Assembly: GCA_038230835.1 (NCBI GenBank)
Contig: JBBRMM010000015.1
Location: 29,351 to 93,350 of the forward strand
Direction: 5' to 3'
DNA: 64,000 bases
Source of the DNA: DASUHT01 sp038230835
GTDB lineage: Bacteria > Actinomycetota > Thermoleophilia > Gaiellales > JAICJC01
Shown here: piece by piece, positions 1 to 7,862 of the stretch
Layout of the letters: each line of letters begins with the position of its first letter
How positions within the stretch are numbered: the stretch's first letter is position 1
Translations under genes and position numbers: made by a program
The notes under the pieces: generated by a model
Told to the model about the DNA's origin: nothing
The model's input: only the letters and a program-made list of their open reading frames with translations
The model's database searches: none

Positions 1-1
1 C

Positions 2-163
2 CGCGACGCCACGGCGGCGGTGATGGCGCGCTCGATCGAGCCCGGCCGTCGCGAGTGGGGGTTGCGGGCCATGGTCGCGCTGCGCTGCCTGCGCAGGATC
101 GGGCGCCATGCCCTTCGGGTGGCTGCGCAGACCGGTCCCCTCACCGAGCCTCGCGGCTAAGCG
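2..163 (+). CDS. PhoU-like protein, C-terminal fragment (partial)
   Basis: An open frame enters from the left edge and stops with TAA at 161-163, giving 53 residues of a C-terminus. The stretch ALRCLRRIGRHALRVAAQTG resembles the helical PhoU signature in which a residue run like RYLERIGDHAVNIAE closes each repeat. PhoU is the peripheral regulator linking the Pst phosphate transporter to the PhoR kinase. The response regulator begins only 11 bp later and the pst genes lie downstream, which fits. The assignment rests on a short degenerate motif plus context, so it is tentative; any helical protein could give a similar tail. Confidence 0.4.
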
Positions 164-174
164 AGCGAGCCCGC

Positions 175-888
175 GTGCCGCGCATCCTGATCGCTGAGGA
201 CGACGCGGTGATCGCCTCGGCGATGGCAACCCACCTGCGCCATGCGGGGTTCGACGTCGAGGTGGCCGACGACGGTGACCGAGCGATGCGCAAGCTCCGT
301 TTCGAGCGGCCGGACGTCGCGGTGGTCGATCTGATGCTGCCCGGCATGGACGGTTGGCGGATCACCGAAGGGCTGCGCGAGGAGGGCATGCGGATGCCGG
401 TGATCATCGTCAGCGCCCGCGCCTCGGAGCAGGACAAGGTGCACGCGCTGCAGATCGGGGCCGACGACTACCTGGCCAAGCCGTTCGGCATGGCCGAGCT
501 GGTCGCCCGCGTGCAGGCAGCCCTGCGGCGAAGTCGCACAGCGGTCGAGCCCGCGTCGCACGCCGACAGGATCGAGGTGCCGGGACTGGTGGTGGACCCC
601 GACCTGCACCGAGCGGCTCTGGACGGGCACGACGCCGGCCTCACCGCACTCGAGTTCCGGCTGCTGTACGTGCTGGCGGCCGAACAGGGGCGGGCGCTCA
701 CCCGCGACCAGTTGCAGCAGCGGGTGTGGGGCGTCCCGTACCGGCCGCGCGACCGCTCGGTTGACGTCTGCATTCGCAAGCTGCGGGAGAAGCTCGACCG
801 CCGGTCGTTGACGCACACGTACATCCAGACCCACTACGGGGTCGGCTACCGCTTCGACCCGTTGGAGAAGACGGCGGCCACCGCCTGA
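175..888 (+). CDS. OmpR/PhoB-family response regulator
   Basis: A two-component DNA-binding regulator of 237 residues. The receiver domain has the acidic pair D9/D10, phospho-acceptor D52 in VVDLMLPGMDG, S80 and K102 in AKPFG. A winged-helix output domain fills roughly residues 140-232 and ends in the usual VGYRF. I chose GTG at 175 because VPRILIAEDD is the normal start of the receiver; the frame is open further upstream but encodes low-complexity sequence overlapping the PhoU-like gene. Position after PhoU and near pst suggests it is the PhoP/PhoB partner of the kinase at 6593. A second regulator of the same family lies at 17348, so which one pairs with the kinase is not settled. Confidence 0.9.
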   Translation: MPRILIAEDDAVIASAMATHLRHAGFDVEVADDGDRAMRKLRFERPDVAVVDLMLPGMDGWRITEGLREEGMRMPVIIVSARASEQDKVHALQIGADDYLAKPFGMAELVARVQAALRRSRTAVEPASHADRIEVPGLVVDPDLHRAALDGHDAGLTALEFRLLYVLAAEQGRALTRDQLQQRVWGVPYRPRDRSVDVCIRKLREKLDRRSLTHTYIQTHYGVGYRFDPLEKTAATA

Positions 889-931
889 GAGCGCCTGCTC
901 TGGAGCACGTTGCGGGTGCTACCGTTTGGTC

Positions 932-1222
932 ATGCAGGACGCTCCCGCGATCGGCCGGCATGTCAGCGCGAAGGCGGTCGTCTCGCTCGCGCTCTCGACG
1001 CTGTTCATCGTCGTCCCGCTGATCCCCTCGGCCGCTGCCGTGATCGTCGGCACCAGCGCCCGGCGTGAGATCCGGCGTGACCGCTCGCTGACCGGGGAGG
1101 GCCTGGCCCAGGCCGGCGTGATCCTGGGGGTGGTCGGGACGCTGGTGTGGCTGGCGGTGCTGCTGGCGGTGCTGTTCTTCATCGACGAGGCCCGCAGCCT
1201 GAACTTCCGGCTGTCCGGCTAG
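932..1222 (+). CDS. Small DUF4190-like membrane protein
   Basis: A 96-residue protein with two hydrophobic segments (about residues 15-37 and 62-86) around a short basic loop that reads SARREIRRDRSLTGEGLAQAG. This layout, with a loop of the type GxxARREI followed by TGxGLAxAGxxLG, is typical of DUF4190 proteins, which are small actinobacterial membrane proteins of unknown function. I chose ATG 932; TTG 926 is an alternative. A TACCGT -10-like hexamer at 920-925 leaves only six bases to the ATG, suggesting a leaderless mRNA. The TAG stop lies inside the left arm of the palindromic element that follows. Confidence 0.65.
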   Translation: MQDAPAIGRHVSAKAVVSLALSTLFIVVPLIPSAAAVIVGTSARREIRRDRSLTGEGLAQAGVILGVVGTLVWLAVLLAVLFFIDEARSLNFRLSG

Positions 1223-1421
1223 ATGGTTGATCGATATCTCCGTGGTGTCCTGGGCGGCGAGAACCGAGCCTCGCCAGGACGCAGGGAGCGCCAATACCCT
1301 GAGTATTGGCGCGACCGAGGACACCGCGAGGCGACAGTTCGCAGCCGCAGCCCCACCAACCCTCGCCCACCACAACCGTCGCGCGGCCAGGCCCGCGCGA
1401 GATATCGATCAACCATCTAGC
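1218..1421. repeat. Structured element with 23-bp perfect terminal inverted repeats
   Basis: Positions 1218-1240 and 1399-1421 are perfect reverse complements over 23 bp, each carrying CTAG near its outer end. Between them is a second perfect hairpin: a 10-bp arm at 1288-1297 (GCGCCAATAC), loop CCTGA, and the matching arm at 1303-1312. A third partial hairpin uses GTCCTGG-type sequence around 1247-1280. The element fills the gap between two convergent genes and supplies the stop codon of the left one. Terminal repeats, internal hairpins and no coding capacity suggest a MITE-like non-autonomous element, or a large bidirectional terminator. The palindromic CTAG at both ends could be a target duplication, but this cannot be told from one copy. 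Confidence 0.8.
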
Positions 1422-1424
1422 GCC

Positions 1425-2615
1425 TCAAGCCGTCACCGGAGGCCGAACCCCGATCGCCAGACCGCTGTCGAGGTCGAAGAAGTGGAAGCGCGCCGGATCG
1501 ATCGAGATCCGCGCGCCGGCGCCCGGTCGCGCATCCGTGCGCGGATCGACACAGGCGGTGCAGACCGACCGTCCCTCGCCGGCCACCAGCGGCACAAGCA
1601 GGTCGTCGCCCTCGTCCGACCGCGCCTGCGCGACGATCTCCTCGGCCGCGGGCTTGGCCGCCAGCGTGAAGATCAGGTTCACCTGCGAGCCCAGCTCTTC
1701 TGCCACGTCGATCTGAACCTCGATGTTCGGGCGCGAGTCGTCCGGCCACACGGCGGCATCTTCGAAGTCGGACGGGCGGATGCCCAGGGCGACGGTGCGA
1801 CCGTCGTGGTCGGACAGGTCGTGCTCGGATGCCAGGGGTAACCGGTAGTCGCCGAAGGCCACCTCCCGGCCCTCGACCTGCGCCTCGAACAGGTTCATCG
1901 ACGGCGACCCGATGAAGGCTGCGACGAACAGGTTGGCCGGCCTGTGGTAGAGCTCCTGGGGCGCGTCGAGCTGCTGGACGACGCCGTCGCGCATGACGGC
2001 CACGCGATCGCCGAGCGTCATCGCCTCGACCTGGTCATGGGTGACGTAGATGGTCGTCGTGTGCAGCCTGTCGCGCAGCCGCGCCAACTCGCCACGCATC
2101 TGCACCCGCAGCTTGGCGTCCAGATTCGACAGCGGCTCGTCCATCAGAAACGCCTGCGGTTCGCGCACCATCGCCCGGCCCATCGCCACCCGCTGCCGCT
2201 GCCCGCCTGAGAGCGCCGCGGGCTTGCGGTCGAGCAGCGGTTCCAGGCCGAGAATCTGCGCCACGTCGTTCACCTTGGCGGTGATCTCGGACTTGGGCCG
2301 GCGGCGCAGCCGGAGCCCGATGCTGAGGTTCTGGCGCACCGTCATGTGTGGATAGAGGGCGTAGTTCTGGAAGACCATGGCGATGTCTCGGTCGCGGGGC
2401 GCGGTGTCGGTCACCACCCGCTCGCCGATCACCACCTCGCCTTCGGTCAGCTCCTCGAGGCCGGCGACGATTCGCAGCAGGGTGGACTTCCCGCACCCGG
2501 ACGGCCCGACCAGCACCATGAACTCGCCGTCGGCGATCTCCATCGACACGTGGTCGACCGCGACCACGTCGCCGGGGAACACCTTGGTCACCTCTTCCAA
2601 CAGGATCCTGGCCAT
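1425..2615 (-). CDS. MalK/UgpC-type sugar ABC transporter ATPase
   Basis: A 396-residue ATPase of carbohydrate (CUT1) importers. Visible motifs are Walker A GPSGCGKST (37-45), Q-loop Q82 in FQNYALYPHM, signature LSGGQRQR (134-141), Walker B FLMDEP (155-160) and switch H192 in YVTHDQ. A C-terminal regulatory OB-like region with LGIRPSDF fills roughly residues 235-390. No permease or binding protein lies in this operon, whereas the transporter at 43.5-46.8 kb lacks an ATPase and shares an operator with this locus, so this is its likely energiser. Such ATPases often serve several transporters. The start has a good GAGGAGG ribosome site and lies 26 bp after the kinase stop. Confidence 0.92.
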   Translation of the reverse strand: MARILLEEVTKVFPGDVVAVDHVSMEIADGEFMVLVGPSGCGKSTLLRIVAGLEELTEGEVVIGERVVTDTAPRDRDIAMVFQNYALYPHMTVRQNLSIGLRLRRRPKSEITAKVNDVAQILGLEPLLDRKPAALSGGQRQRVAMGRAMVREPQAFLMDEPLSNLDAKLRVQMRGELARLRDRLHTTTIYVTHDQVEAMTLGDRVAVMRDGVVQQLDAPQELYHRPANLFVAAFIGSPSMNLFEAQVEGREVAFGDYRLPLASEHDLSDHDGRTVALGIRPSDFEDAAVWPDDSRPNIEVQIDVAEELGSQVNLIFTLAAKPAAEEIVAQARSDEGDDLLVPLVAGEGRSVCTACVDPRTDARPGAGARISIDPARFHFFDLDSGLAIGVRPPVTA

Positions 2616-2641
2616 GTCCGGTCCTCCTCGGGCGAAGCTTC

Positions 2642-3640
2642 TCAGGTAAAGCGGTCTGCAGTCAATTCCGCGCGCACGCGGGTGGCGGCGGCGCGCCGAG
2701 CCCCGATCCGGTCGAGTCCCATCAGCGCCGCGCCGAGCACGGGCGGCGCGTGCAACACGATCACCCTCGCCCCGGGAGCCGCCTCGGCGATACCGGCCCG
2801 CACGTGCGAGTGGAAGCGCACCGAGCCGCTGCGGGCGATACCTCCCCCCAGCACCACGTCCAGCGCGTGCCGCACCAGCCGCAGCCGCCGCACGGCGGCG
2901 CCGACGAGGGTCACCACCTCCTCCGACATCCGATCGACGATCGCGGCCGCCACCGGATCACCGGCGTCGGCCGTGCGCAGCACCACCGGGGCCAGAGACA
3001 ACAGCCGGCGCTCGCTGACGGTGCCCAGGTGCACCGCGGTCATCGCCTCGATCGGCCGGCGAACGCCGAGGTGCGCACAGACCGCGGCTTCGAGTGCGGT
3101 GCGCGGCCCGCGGCCGTCGCGTGCGCGCACTGCCGCTCCGATCGCCTCCACCCACAGATCGCCGCCGCCGCCCATGCCGTCGCCCGAGATTGCTCCCAGG
3201 GCCGGGAAGCGGACGACCTTGCCGGTCGGGCCGACGCCGGTGCAGTTCATGCCCGTCCCGCACACCACGCCGACGCCCCAGTCGGCTTCGGTGCCTGCGC
3301 GCAGGACCGCGAAGGTGTCGTTGCGAAGCAGCAGCTGTTCGGCCATCCCCTCCCGGCGGACGGCAGCCAGGATCCGGTGATCGTCCACGGGCAGGTCGGC
3401 GCCCGCCAGGCACAACGCGCCCATCTCGGCCACCGGCCCGGCGTCGGGGTCGATGCCGATCCGCCGGGCGGCCCGGCGCACCGCACGGCGCAGCGTGACC
3501 ACCGACGGTTCGTGCTCGGCGGGCTGAAAAGATGCACCCGACGCTCGCACCGCCGACAGCACCCGGCCGTCCCGCCCGAGCAGCGCCACGTCCATCTTCG
3601 AGCCGCCGCCGTCCACCGCGAGCACTGCCGCCCGCTTCAC
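2642..3640 (-). CDS. BadF/BcrA/NagK-type sugar kinase
   Basis: A 332-residue kinase of the ASKHA fold, N-acetylglucosamine-kinase-like branch. The N-terminal phosphate loop reads AVDGGGSKMDVAL, and later GTGMNC and GGGIARSG correspond to the second phosphate and adenosine regions. Such enzymes phosphorylate amino sugars such as GlcNAc in the cytoplasm. The start is GTG at 3640: its GTGA overlaps the deacetylase stop by 4 bp, and sequence upstream in this frame is the deacetylase read out of frame. With the SIS protein and GH4 next door it probably phosphorylates a sugar imported or released by this pathway. The exact substrate is not determinable. A paralogue lies at 47814. Confidence 0.85.
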   Translation of the reverse strand: MKRAAVLAVDGGGSKMDVALLGRDGRVLSAVRASGASFQPAEHEPSVVTLRRAVRRAARRIGIDPDAGPVAEMGALCLAGADLPVDDHRILAAVRREGMAEQLLLRNDTFAVLRAGTEADWGVGVVCGTGMNCTGVGPTGKVVRFPALGAISGDGMGGGGDLWVEAIGAAVRARDGRGPRTALEAAVCAHLGVRRPIEAMTAVHLGTVSERRLLSLAPVVLRTADAGDPVAAAIVDRMSEEVVTLVGAAVRRLRLVRHALDVVLGGGIARSGSVRFHSHVRAGIAEAAPGARVIVLHAPPVLGAALMGLDRIGARRAAATRVRAELTADRFT

Positions 3641-4233
3641 GGACGCACCGTCTCGTCCAGACCGACCAACCGAGCTCCGGCGTCGCGCAGCCCACCCACG
3701 ATCGGTCCGATCGCCTCGCCGGTGGCGTGCGGCCAGCTGTGCAGCAGGACGACCGCGCCGTCGCCGTGGGCGAGCGCCGCCGCGACCACCTCCCGCGCAA
3801 GCTCTGATGACGACCTGCCGCCCTCCCAGTCGCGCACGTCCACGTCCCAGTGCTGATGACGGTAACCCACCCGATCGAGTGCGGCCCGCACCCGGGGATC
3901 GTCGGATCCATCCCCGAACGGGCAGCGGAACCACGGTCTGGTCTCGGCGCCCGTGATCGCGAGGATCACCTCCCGCGCACACGTCACGTCGGCCTCGATG
4001 CCCTCGTCGGTGAGCATGTCCATCGGTGCGTGATGCTGAGAATGGTTGCCGATCAGGTGGCCCCCTGAGGCGATCCGCCGGGCGGTATCGGGGTAGGCCT
4101 CGGCCCAGCGGCCCTGGAGGAAGAAGCTGGCCCTTGCGGAGAGGCGCTCGAGCTCGTCGACCACCCGCTCCTGCGTGCCGGCGGCGGCCGGGCGGTCCCA
4201 GTGCTCGGTGTCGATGGTCAGAGCGATCCGCAT
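3637..4233 (-). CDS. NodB-type polysaccharide deacetylase-like protein
   Basis: A 198-residue cytoplasmic protein consisting of a single NodB homology domain with no signal peptide. The metal motifs are present: D8 and nearby H11/D13 in TIDTEHWDRP, the NHSQHH motif at about 63-68 with two metal histidines, the RCPFG arginine motif at 103-107, and the C-terminal LLHSW histidine (H165). The family removes N- or O-acetyl groups from glycans. A cytoplasmic form within a sugar catabolic operon more likely acts on a small acetylated sugar or oligosaccharide than on cell wall. It lies 3 bp after the SIS gene and overlaps the kinase start. Confidence 0.85.
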   Translation of the reverse strand: MRIALTIDTEHWDRPAAAGTQERVVDELERLSARASFFLQGRWAEAYPDTARRIASGGHLIGNHSQHHAPMDMLTDEGIEADVTCAREVILAITGAETRPWFRCPFGDGSDDPRVRAALDRVGYRHQHWDVDVRDWEGGRSSSELAREVVAAALAHGDGAVVLLHSWPHATGEAIGPIVGGLRDAGARLVGLDETVRP

Positions 4234-4236
4234 CGC

Positions 4237-5295
4237 CTACTCAATCGTCGTCACCTTCGAGGCGACCGTGTAGGCACCGGGGGTCAGTCCACGCAGATTT
4301 GCCAGCCGCCATGCGAGCAGCTGGGCGGGCACGACGGCTACGGCCGAGACCAGACCGCGGTCGATGTCACCGATCGCGATCCCGGTGGCGCCCTTCGGGG
4401 CGGCGCCGTCGGGGCTGACCAGCAGCACCGCGGAGCCTCGCTCCGTGAGTTCGGTCGCCAGCCGCAGGTCGTGCTCGCGCGTGGCGGGCTCGGTGGAGAT
4501 CACGATCGCCGCCAGCTCCGGCCCGGCCAGCTCCAGCGGGCCGTGGCGAAACTGCGCGGTCTGCATCGACTCGGCGGGGAAGCGGGCCGCTTCCTTGAGC
4601 GTCAGCGCACCCATCTCGGCCGCCGGGCGCGCGCCGCCGCGGGCCAGTAGCGCGAGCGCCGGGCGGTTGCCGAGCCAGTCCGACAGGGCTGCCGCCCGTT
4701 CCGGTGCGTCAGCGACCAAGCGGGTCAGCGACTCGGCGGCTCGTTCGACCCCATTGCCGTTGGCAGCGGCGGCACCCAGCCGTTCGGCCAGCGCGGAGAG
4801 CGCCACCAGGGTGGCGGCGAAGGTCATCGTGGACGGTCCCTGTTCGTCGCCCGCTTTGGTATCGAGGCTGAGGTCGCAGGCCGCGGCCAGGGGGTTGTCC
4901 AACCCGTTGGTGATCGAGAGCAGCACCGGTCGGGACGCCCGCTCCGCGAGCCGCTCGACGATCCGCACCAGCTCCACGCTGCGGCCGGACTGGCTGATGC
5001 ACACGAGCAGGGTGGACGGCGTCAGCACGGGCAGCCGGAAGTGCAGCAGCTCGGCGGCGTCCACCATCGAACAGGCGACGCCCCCCGCCGCCAGTGCTGT
5101 CACCGGCGCGTAGCACGCATCGTACGAACTGCCCATCCCGGTCAGCATCACGGCGTCGGAGCGGGCTGCCACCGCGGCAACCGAGGCCAGCACTGCAGCC
5201 TGATCGCGCATCGCCACGGAGGCGCGGCGCAGCGCCTCCGGCTGGCCCGCGATCTCGGCCAGGAATCTGTCAGGAAAGTTTCCTAACGATTTCAT
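4237..5295 (-). CDS. SIS-domain sugar isomerase/deaminase (GlmS C-domain/AgaS-like)
   Basis: A 352-residue protein with two tandem SIS sugar-phosphate isomerase domains. The first has the TGMGSSYDA and CISQSGRSVE phosphate-binding loops. The second has the FRHGPLEL signature seen in GlmS-type isomerases and FrlB/AgaS. No glutaminase domain is present, so it probably isomerises or deaminates an amino-sugar phosphate made by the adjacent kinase. ATG at 5295 follows a -10 TAATCT by about eight bases, so the transcript is likely leaderless. A 19-bp palindrome overlaps codons 3-9, placing the operator inside the reading frame. It is first in a minus-strand operon with the deacetylase, kinase and ATPase. 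Confidence 0.85.
   Translation of the reverse strand: MKSLGNFPDRFLAEIAGQPEALRRASVAMRDQAAVLASVAAVAARSDAVMLTGMGSSYDACYAPVTALAAGGVACSMVDAAELLHFRLPVLTPSTLLVCISQSGRSVELVRIVERLAERASRPVLLSITNGLDNPLAAACDLSLDTKAGDEQGPSTMTFAATLVALSALAERLGAAAANGNGVERAAESLTRLVADAPERAAALSDWLGNRPALALLARGGARPAAEMGALTLKEAARFPAESMQTAQFRHGPLELAGPELAAIVISTEPATREHDLRLATELTERGSAVLLVSPDGAAPKGATGIAIGDIDRGLVSAVAVVPAQLLAWRLANLRGLTPGAYTVASKVTTIE
5269..5287. promoter_or_regulatory. ROK-type operator in the divergent SIS/GH4 promoter
   Basis: The sequence GTCAGGAAAGTTTCCTAAC is a 19-bp palindrome with one mismatched pair. The first 16 bases are identical to those of the site at 42265-42283, directly upstream of the ROK regulator gene. 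AGGAAA/TTTCCT-type palindromes are characteristic of NagC/XylR-like ROK repressors. The site lies just downstream of the predicted leftward start point and overlaps the probable -35 of the rightward promoter, so one bound repressor could block both. Confidence 0.8.
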
Positions 5296-5303
5296 CAGTG
5301 CGT

Positions 5304-5332
5304 AGATTACAATGTTCTGGCGTGGGAGTGAA
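5304..5332. promoter_or_regulatory. Overlapping divergent promoters for SIS and GH4 genes
   Basis: Leftward: TTCACT (complement of 5327-5332), a 17-bp spacer and TAATCT (complement of 5304-5309) place the start point at about the ATG of the SIS gene. Rightward: TACAAT at 5308-5313 lies eight bases before GTG 5322. The two -10 elements overlap, so the promoters are face to face and probably mutually exclusive. Confidence 0.55.
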
Positions 5333-6596
5333 GATCGCGGTCATCGGCGGCGGCAGCACCTACACCCCGGAGCTGATCGAGGGGTTCGGGCAGCGCGCGG
5401 TCCGGCTGGACCTGGACGAGCTGGTGTTGCACGACATCGACGAGCAACGGCTCGCCGTCGTCGGCGGACTGGCCGAGCGGATCCTGCGCAAGATCGGTTT
5501 CGCCGGCCGGCTGACGCTGACCGGCGATCGCGAGCGCGCCATCGACGGGGCGTCGTTCGTCCTCGTGCAGCTGCGTGTGGGCGGCCTGGCAGCGCGGCTC
5601 CAGGACGAGATCATCCCGGCCCGATTCGGTTGCATCGGCCAGGAAACGACCGGCGCCGGAGGCTTCGCGAAGGCGCTGCGCACTGTGCCGGTGGTGCTGG
5701 ACATCGCCGAGGACACGGCCCGCCTAGGCGCTGACGGTGCCTGGTTGCTCGACTTCACCAACCCGGCTGGGCTGGTCACGCAGGCGCTGGTCGATCACGG
5801 CCGCCGAGCGATCGGCCTGTGCAACATCCCGATCGGCTTCCAGCGGGCGTTCGCCAAGCAGCTCGGGGTCGAGCCGGCTCGTGTCGAGCTCGAGCACGTG
5901 GGTCTCAACCACCTGTCCTGGGAGCGCGCGATCCGCGTCGACGGCGAGGATCGCCTGCCGCAGCTGATCGAGACGTTCTCCGACCAGCTCGGCGAGGAGG
6001 TCGGCATGCCCGGCTCGGTGGTGCGGCTGCTGGGCGCGGTGCCCTCCTACTACCTGCACTACTTCTACTTCACCGCGGAGGCGCTGGCCGACCAGGCGAA
6101 AGACACACCGCGTGCCGAGCAGGTGATGGAGATTGAGGCCGGCCTGCTGGAGATGTACGCCGACCCCGCGCTGGATGTGAAGCCGAAGCTGCTGGAGGAG
6201 CGTGGCGGCGCTTTCTATTCCGAGGCGGCGGCGATGCTCGTCGAGTCATTGCATACCGACGCCGGCGACACCCAGGTCGTCAACGTGCGCAATGCCGGCG
6301 CGATCCCCAACCTCGACGCCGATGCGGTGGTCGAGGTGCCGTGCAGGATCTCCGCCGCCGGCGCGCAGCCGCTACCGCAGCGAGCGCTGCCCCCGGAGAT
6401 GCTCGGGCTGGTGGAGCAGGTGAAGGCGTACGAGCGGTTGACCGTGGCAGCGGCGGTGACGGGCCACCGCCCGACCGCGCTCAAGGCACTCATGGCCAAT
6501 CCGCTCGTGGCCACCTACGAGAGGGCGGCCCCACTGCTGGACTCGCTGCTCGACGCCAACCGCGCGCACCTGCCGCGATTCTTCCTCACCGCGTGA
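5322..6596 (+). CDS. GH4 family glycosidase (6-phospho-beta-glucosidase-like)
   Basis: A 424-residue NAD- and Mn-dependent glycosidase of family 4. It opens with the Rossmann motif IAVIGGGSTYTPEL. TNPAGLVT follows, then LCNIPIG, whose cysteine is a metal ligand, and LNHLSW, whose histidine is the other. GH4 enzymes cleave 6-phospho-glycosides by a redox-elimination mechanism in the cytoplasm. GTG 5322 gives VGVKIAVIGG; GTG 5328 is equally possible. The gene is divergent from the SIS gene under a shared ROK operator, and its stop overlaps the start of the histidine kinase by 4 bp. Substrate stereochemistry cannot be read from sequence. A homologue lies at 52236. Confidence 0.9.
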   Translation: MGVKIAVIGGGSTYTPELIEGFGQRAVRLDLDELVLHDIDEQRLAVVGGLAERILRKIGFAGRLTLTGDRERAIDGASFVLVQLRVGGLAARLQDEIIPARFGCIGQETTGAGGFAKALRTVPVVLDIAEDTARLGADGAWLLDFTNPAGLVTQALVDHGRRAIGLCNIPIGFQRAFAKQLGVEPARVELEHVGLNHLSWERAIRVDGEDRLPQLIETFSDQLGEEVGMPGSVVRLLGAVPSYYLHYFYFTAEALADQAKDTPRAEQVMEIEAGLLEMYADPALDVKPKLLEERGGAFYSEAAAMLVESLHTDAGDTQVVNVRNAGAIPNLDADAVVEVPCRISAAGAQPLPQRALPPEMLGLVEQVKAYERLTVAAAVTGHRPTALKALMANPLVATYERAAPLLDSLLDANRAHLPRFFLTA

Positions 6597-7615
6597 ACAG
6601 CTCCGGGGACAACGAGCTCGACCTGTTGCGAGCGGCTGTGGCATCGCATGAGGCGATGCTCGCGACGATGCAGGAGGGGATCGTGCTGTTCGCGGCCGAC
6701 GGGCGCGTGCGGTACGCCAACGCTGCCGCCGCCGACCGGCTGGGGCAGCGAGTCTCCCGCGTTGCCGAGCTGACGCCCGCAGGACTGCGCGAGGTGGTGC
6801 AGCGCGTGGGGGCGGGCGAGTCGCGTGCCGAGCTGCTGTTCGAGGTCGCAGGTCGTTCGGTGGAGGCAGTCGTCACCGCAGCCGATCCGGCCGGCTCGGT
6901 GCTGATCGTGGCCAGGGATGTGACCGCCGCCCGCCAGACCGAGCATCTGCGGCGCAACTTCGTCGCCAATGCGTCCCACGAGTTGAAGACCCCGGTGGCG
7001 TCGATCCTGGGCCTGGCCTCGGCGCTCGAGCTGGCGTCCGGCGATCCGGAGACCACGCGGCGGTTCGTCACCATGCTCGGACGCGAGGCCGAGCGGCTCT
7101 CGCGGCTCGTCTCCGACCTGCTCGATCTGTCCCGGCTCGAGAACGACGCAGGCCCGCTGGTGCCGGTGCGGCTCGACCACGTGCTGATCGACCAGTCCGA
7201 GAAGCTGGTCGGCCAGATACAGGAGGCCGGGCTGCGGCTGGTGGTCGACGAGCCGGCGGCGACGCTGGTCATGGGGCGCGAGTCGGACCTGGGCCAGATG
7301 GTCAACAACCTGCTGGTGAATGCGATCCGCTACACGCATCCCGGCGGCACCGTGACCCTCTCGCTGCTGCGAGAACCGGCGACCGCGGTCGTCCAAGTGA
7401 CCGACACCGGGATCGGCATACCGGCCGCCGACCTGGATCGGGTCTTCGAGCGCTTCTACCGTGTCGACGCCGCGCGAGATCGGGAGACCGGTGGCACCGG
7501 ACTGGGACTCGCCATCGTCCGCCACGTGGCCGAGTCGCACCGCGGCGAGGTGGCGGTGCAGAGCGAGCTGGGCGCCGGATCGAACTTCACGGTGCGCATC
7601 CCGACGCTCGGCTGA
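6593..7615 (+). CDS. PhoR-like cytosolic sensor histidine kinase
   Basis: A 340-residue kinase with a PAS-like N-terminus (about residues 15-110), a HisKA domain with phosphorylatable H129 in NASHELKTP, N-box NNLLVNAIRY (about 238-247), G1 DTGIGIP (271-277), F-box FERFYRVD and G2 GGTGLGLAIV. There is no transmembrane segment or signal peptide, so it is soluble and may sense phosphate status through PhoU/Pst. GTG at 6593 overlaps the GH4 stop as GTGA, so its translation looks coupled to a sugar gene rather than to a response regulator. The pst operon follows 247 bp downstream. The likely partner is one of the regulators at 175 or 17348. Confidence 0.9.
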   Translation: MNSSGDNELDLLRAAVASHEAMLATMQEGIVLFAADGRVRYANAAAADRLGQRVSRVAELTPAGLREVVQRVGAGESRAELLFEVAGRSVEAVVTAADPAGSVLIVARDVTAARQTEHLRRNFVANASHELKTPVASILGLASALELASGDPETTRRFVTMLGREAERLSRLVSDLLDLSRLENDAGPLVPVRLDHVLIDQSEKLVGQIQEAGLRLVVDEPAATLVMGRESDLGQMVNNLLVNAIRYTHPGGTVTLSLLREPATAVVQVTDTGIGIPAADLDRVFERFYRVDAARDRETGGTGLGLAIVRHVAESHRGEVAVQSELGAGSNFTVRIPTLG

Positions 7616-7640
7616 GGCGGCCCCCGAGTGGGTGGGCGGC

Positions 7641-7712
7641 CCACCCCACCCCACCCACCCCGGGGTCAGACCCCGAACGGTCCGGGTCACCGGTTCGTGA
7701 CAGATCCGTGAC
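7641..7712 (-). repeat. Dispersed 11-bp-phased repeat, copy A
   Basis: Read on the minus strand this is a series of 11-bp units starting GTCACG, GTCACG, GTGACC and CGTTCGG, then the palindrome GGGGTCTGACCCC and several G-runs. Copies B (18737-18812) and C (53652-53720) share order, phase and most bases. It ends 31 bp before the PHO-like array of pstC and follows the kinase stop. The hairpin may terminate transcription, and the G-runs could form a quadruplex. Confidence 0.75.
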
Positions 7713-7743
7713 CGCGGCCCACCCGTCGGGGTGGCGGGCGATT

Positions 7744-7787
7744 GTTCACCTTCGCGCCGGTGGGCATTCACTCGCGGTTCACCCGCC
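7744..7787 (+). promoter_or_regulatory. PHO-box-like array upstream of pstC
   Basis: Four consecutive 11-bp units at 7744, 7755, 7766 and 7777. Units 1, 3 and 4 begin GTTCACC, ATTCACT and GTTCACC, while unit 2 is degenerate. Actinobacterial PhoP binds direct repeats of GTTCACC-type 11-mers, so this is a strong candidate PhoP site. It lies about 75 bp upstream of the pstC start, appropriate for activation under phosphate limitation. Confidence 0.75.
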
Positions 7788-7862
7788 GCCTGCATCCTTG
7801 CCTCAGATGGGAAATCGACCGCAGCAACGGGGGGCACGGCCACGCTGTGGCCGCACACGTCC

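Noticed and set aside
1219..1420. Two near-identical 65-residue frames on opposite strands beginning MVDRYL
   Set aside because: They arise from the perfect inverted repeats of the palindromic element; no ribosome sites or family similarity.
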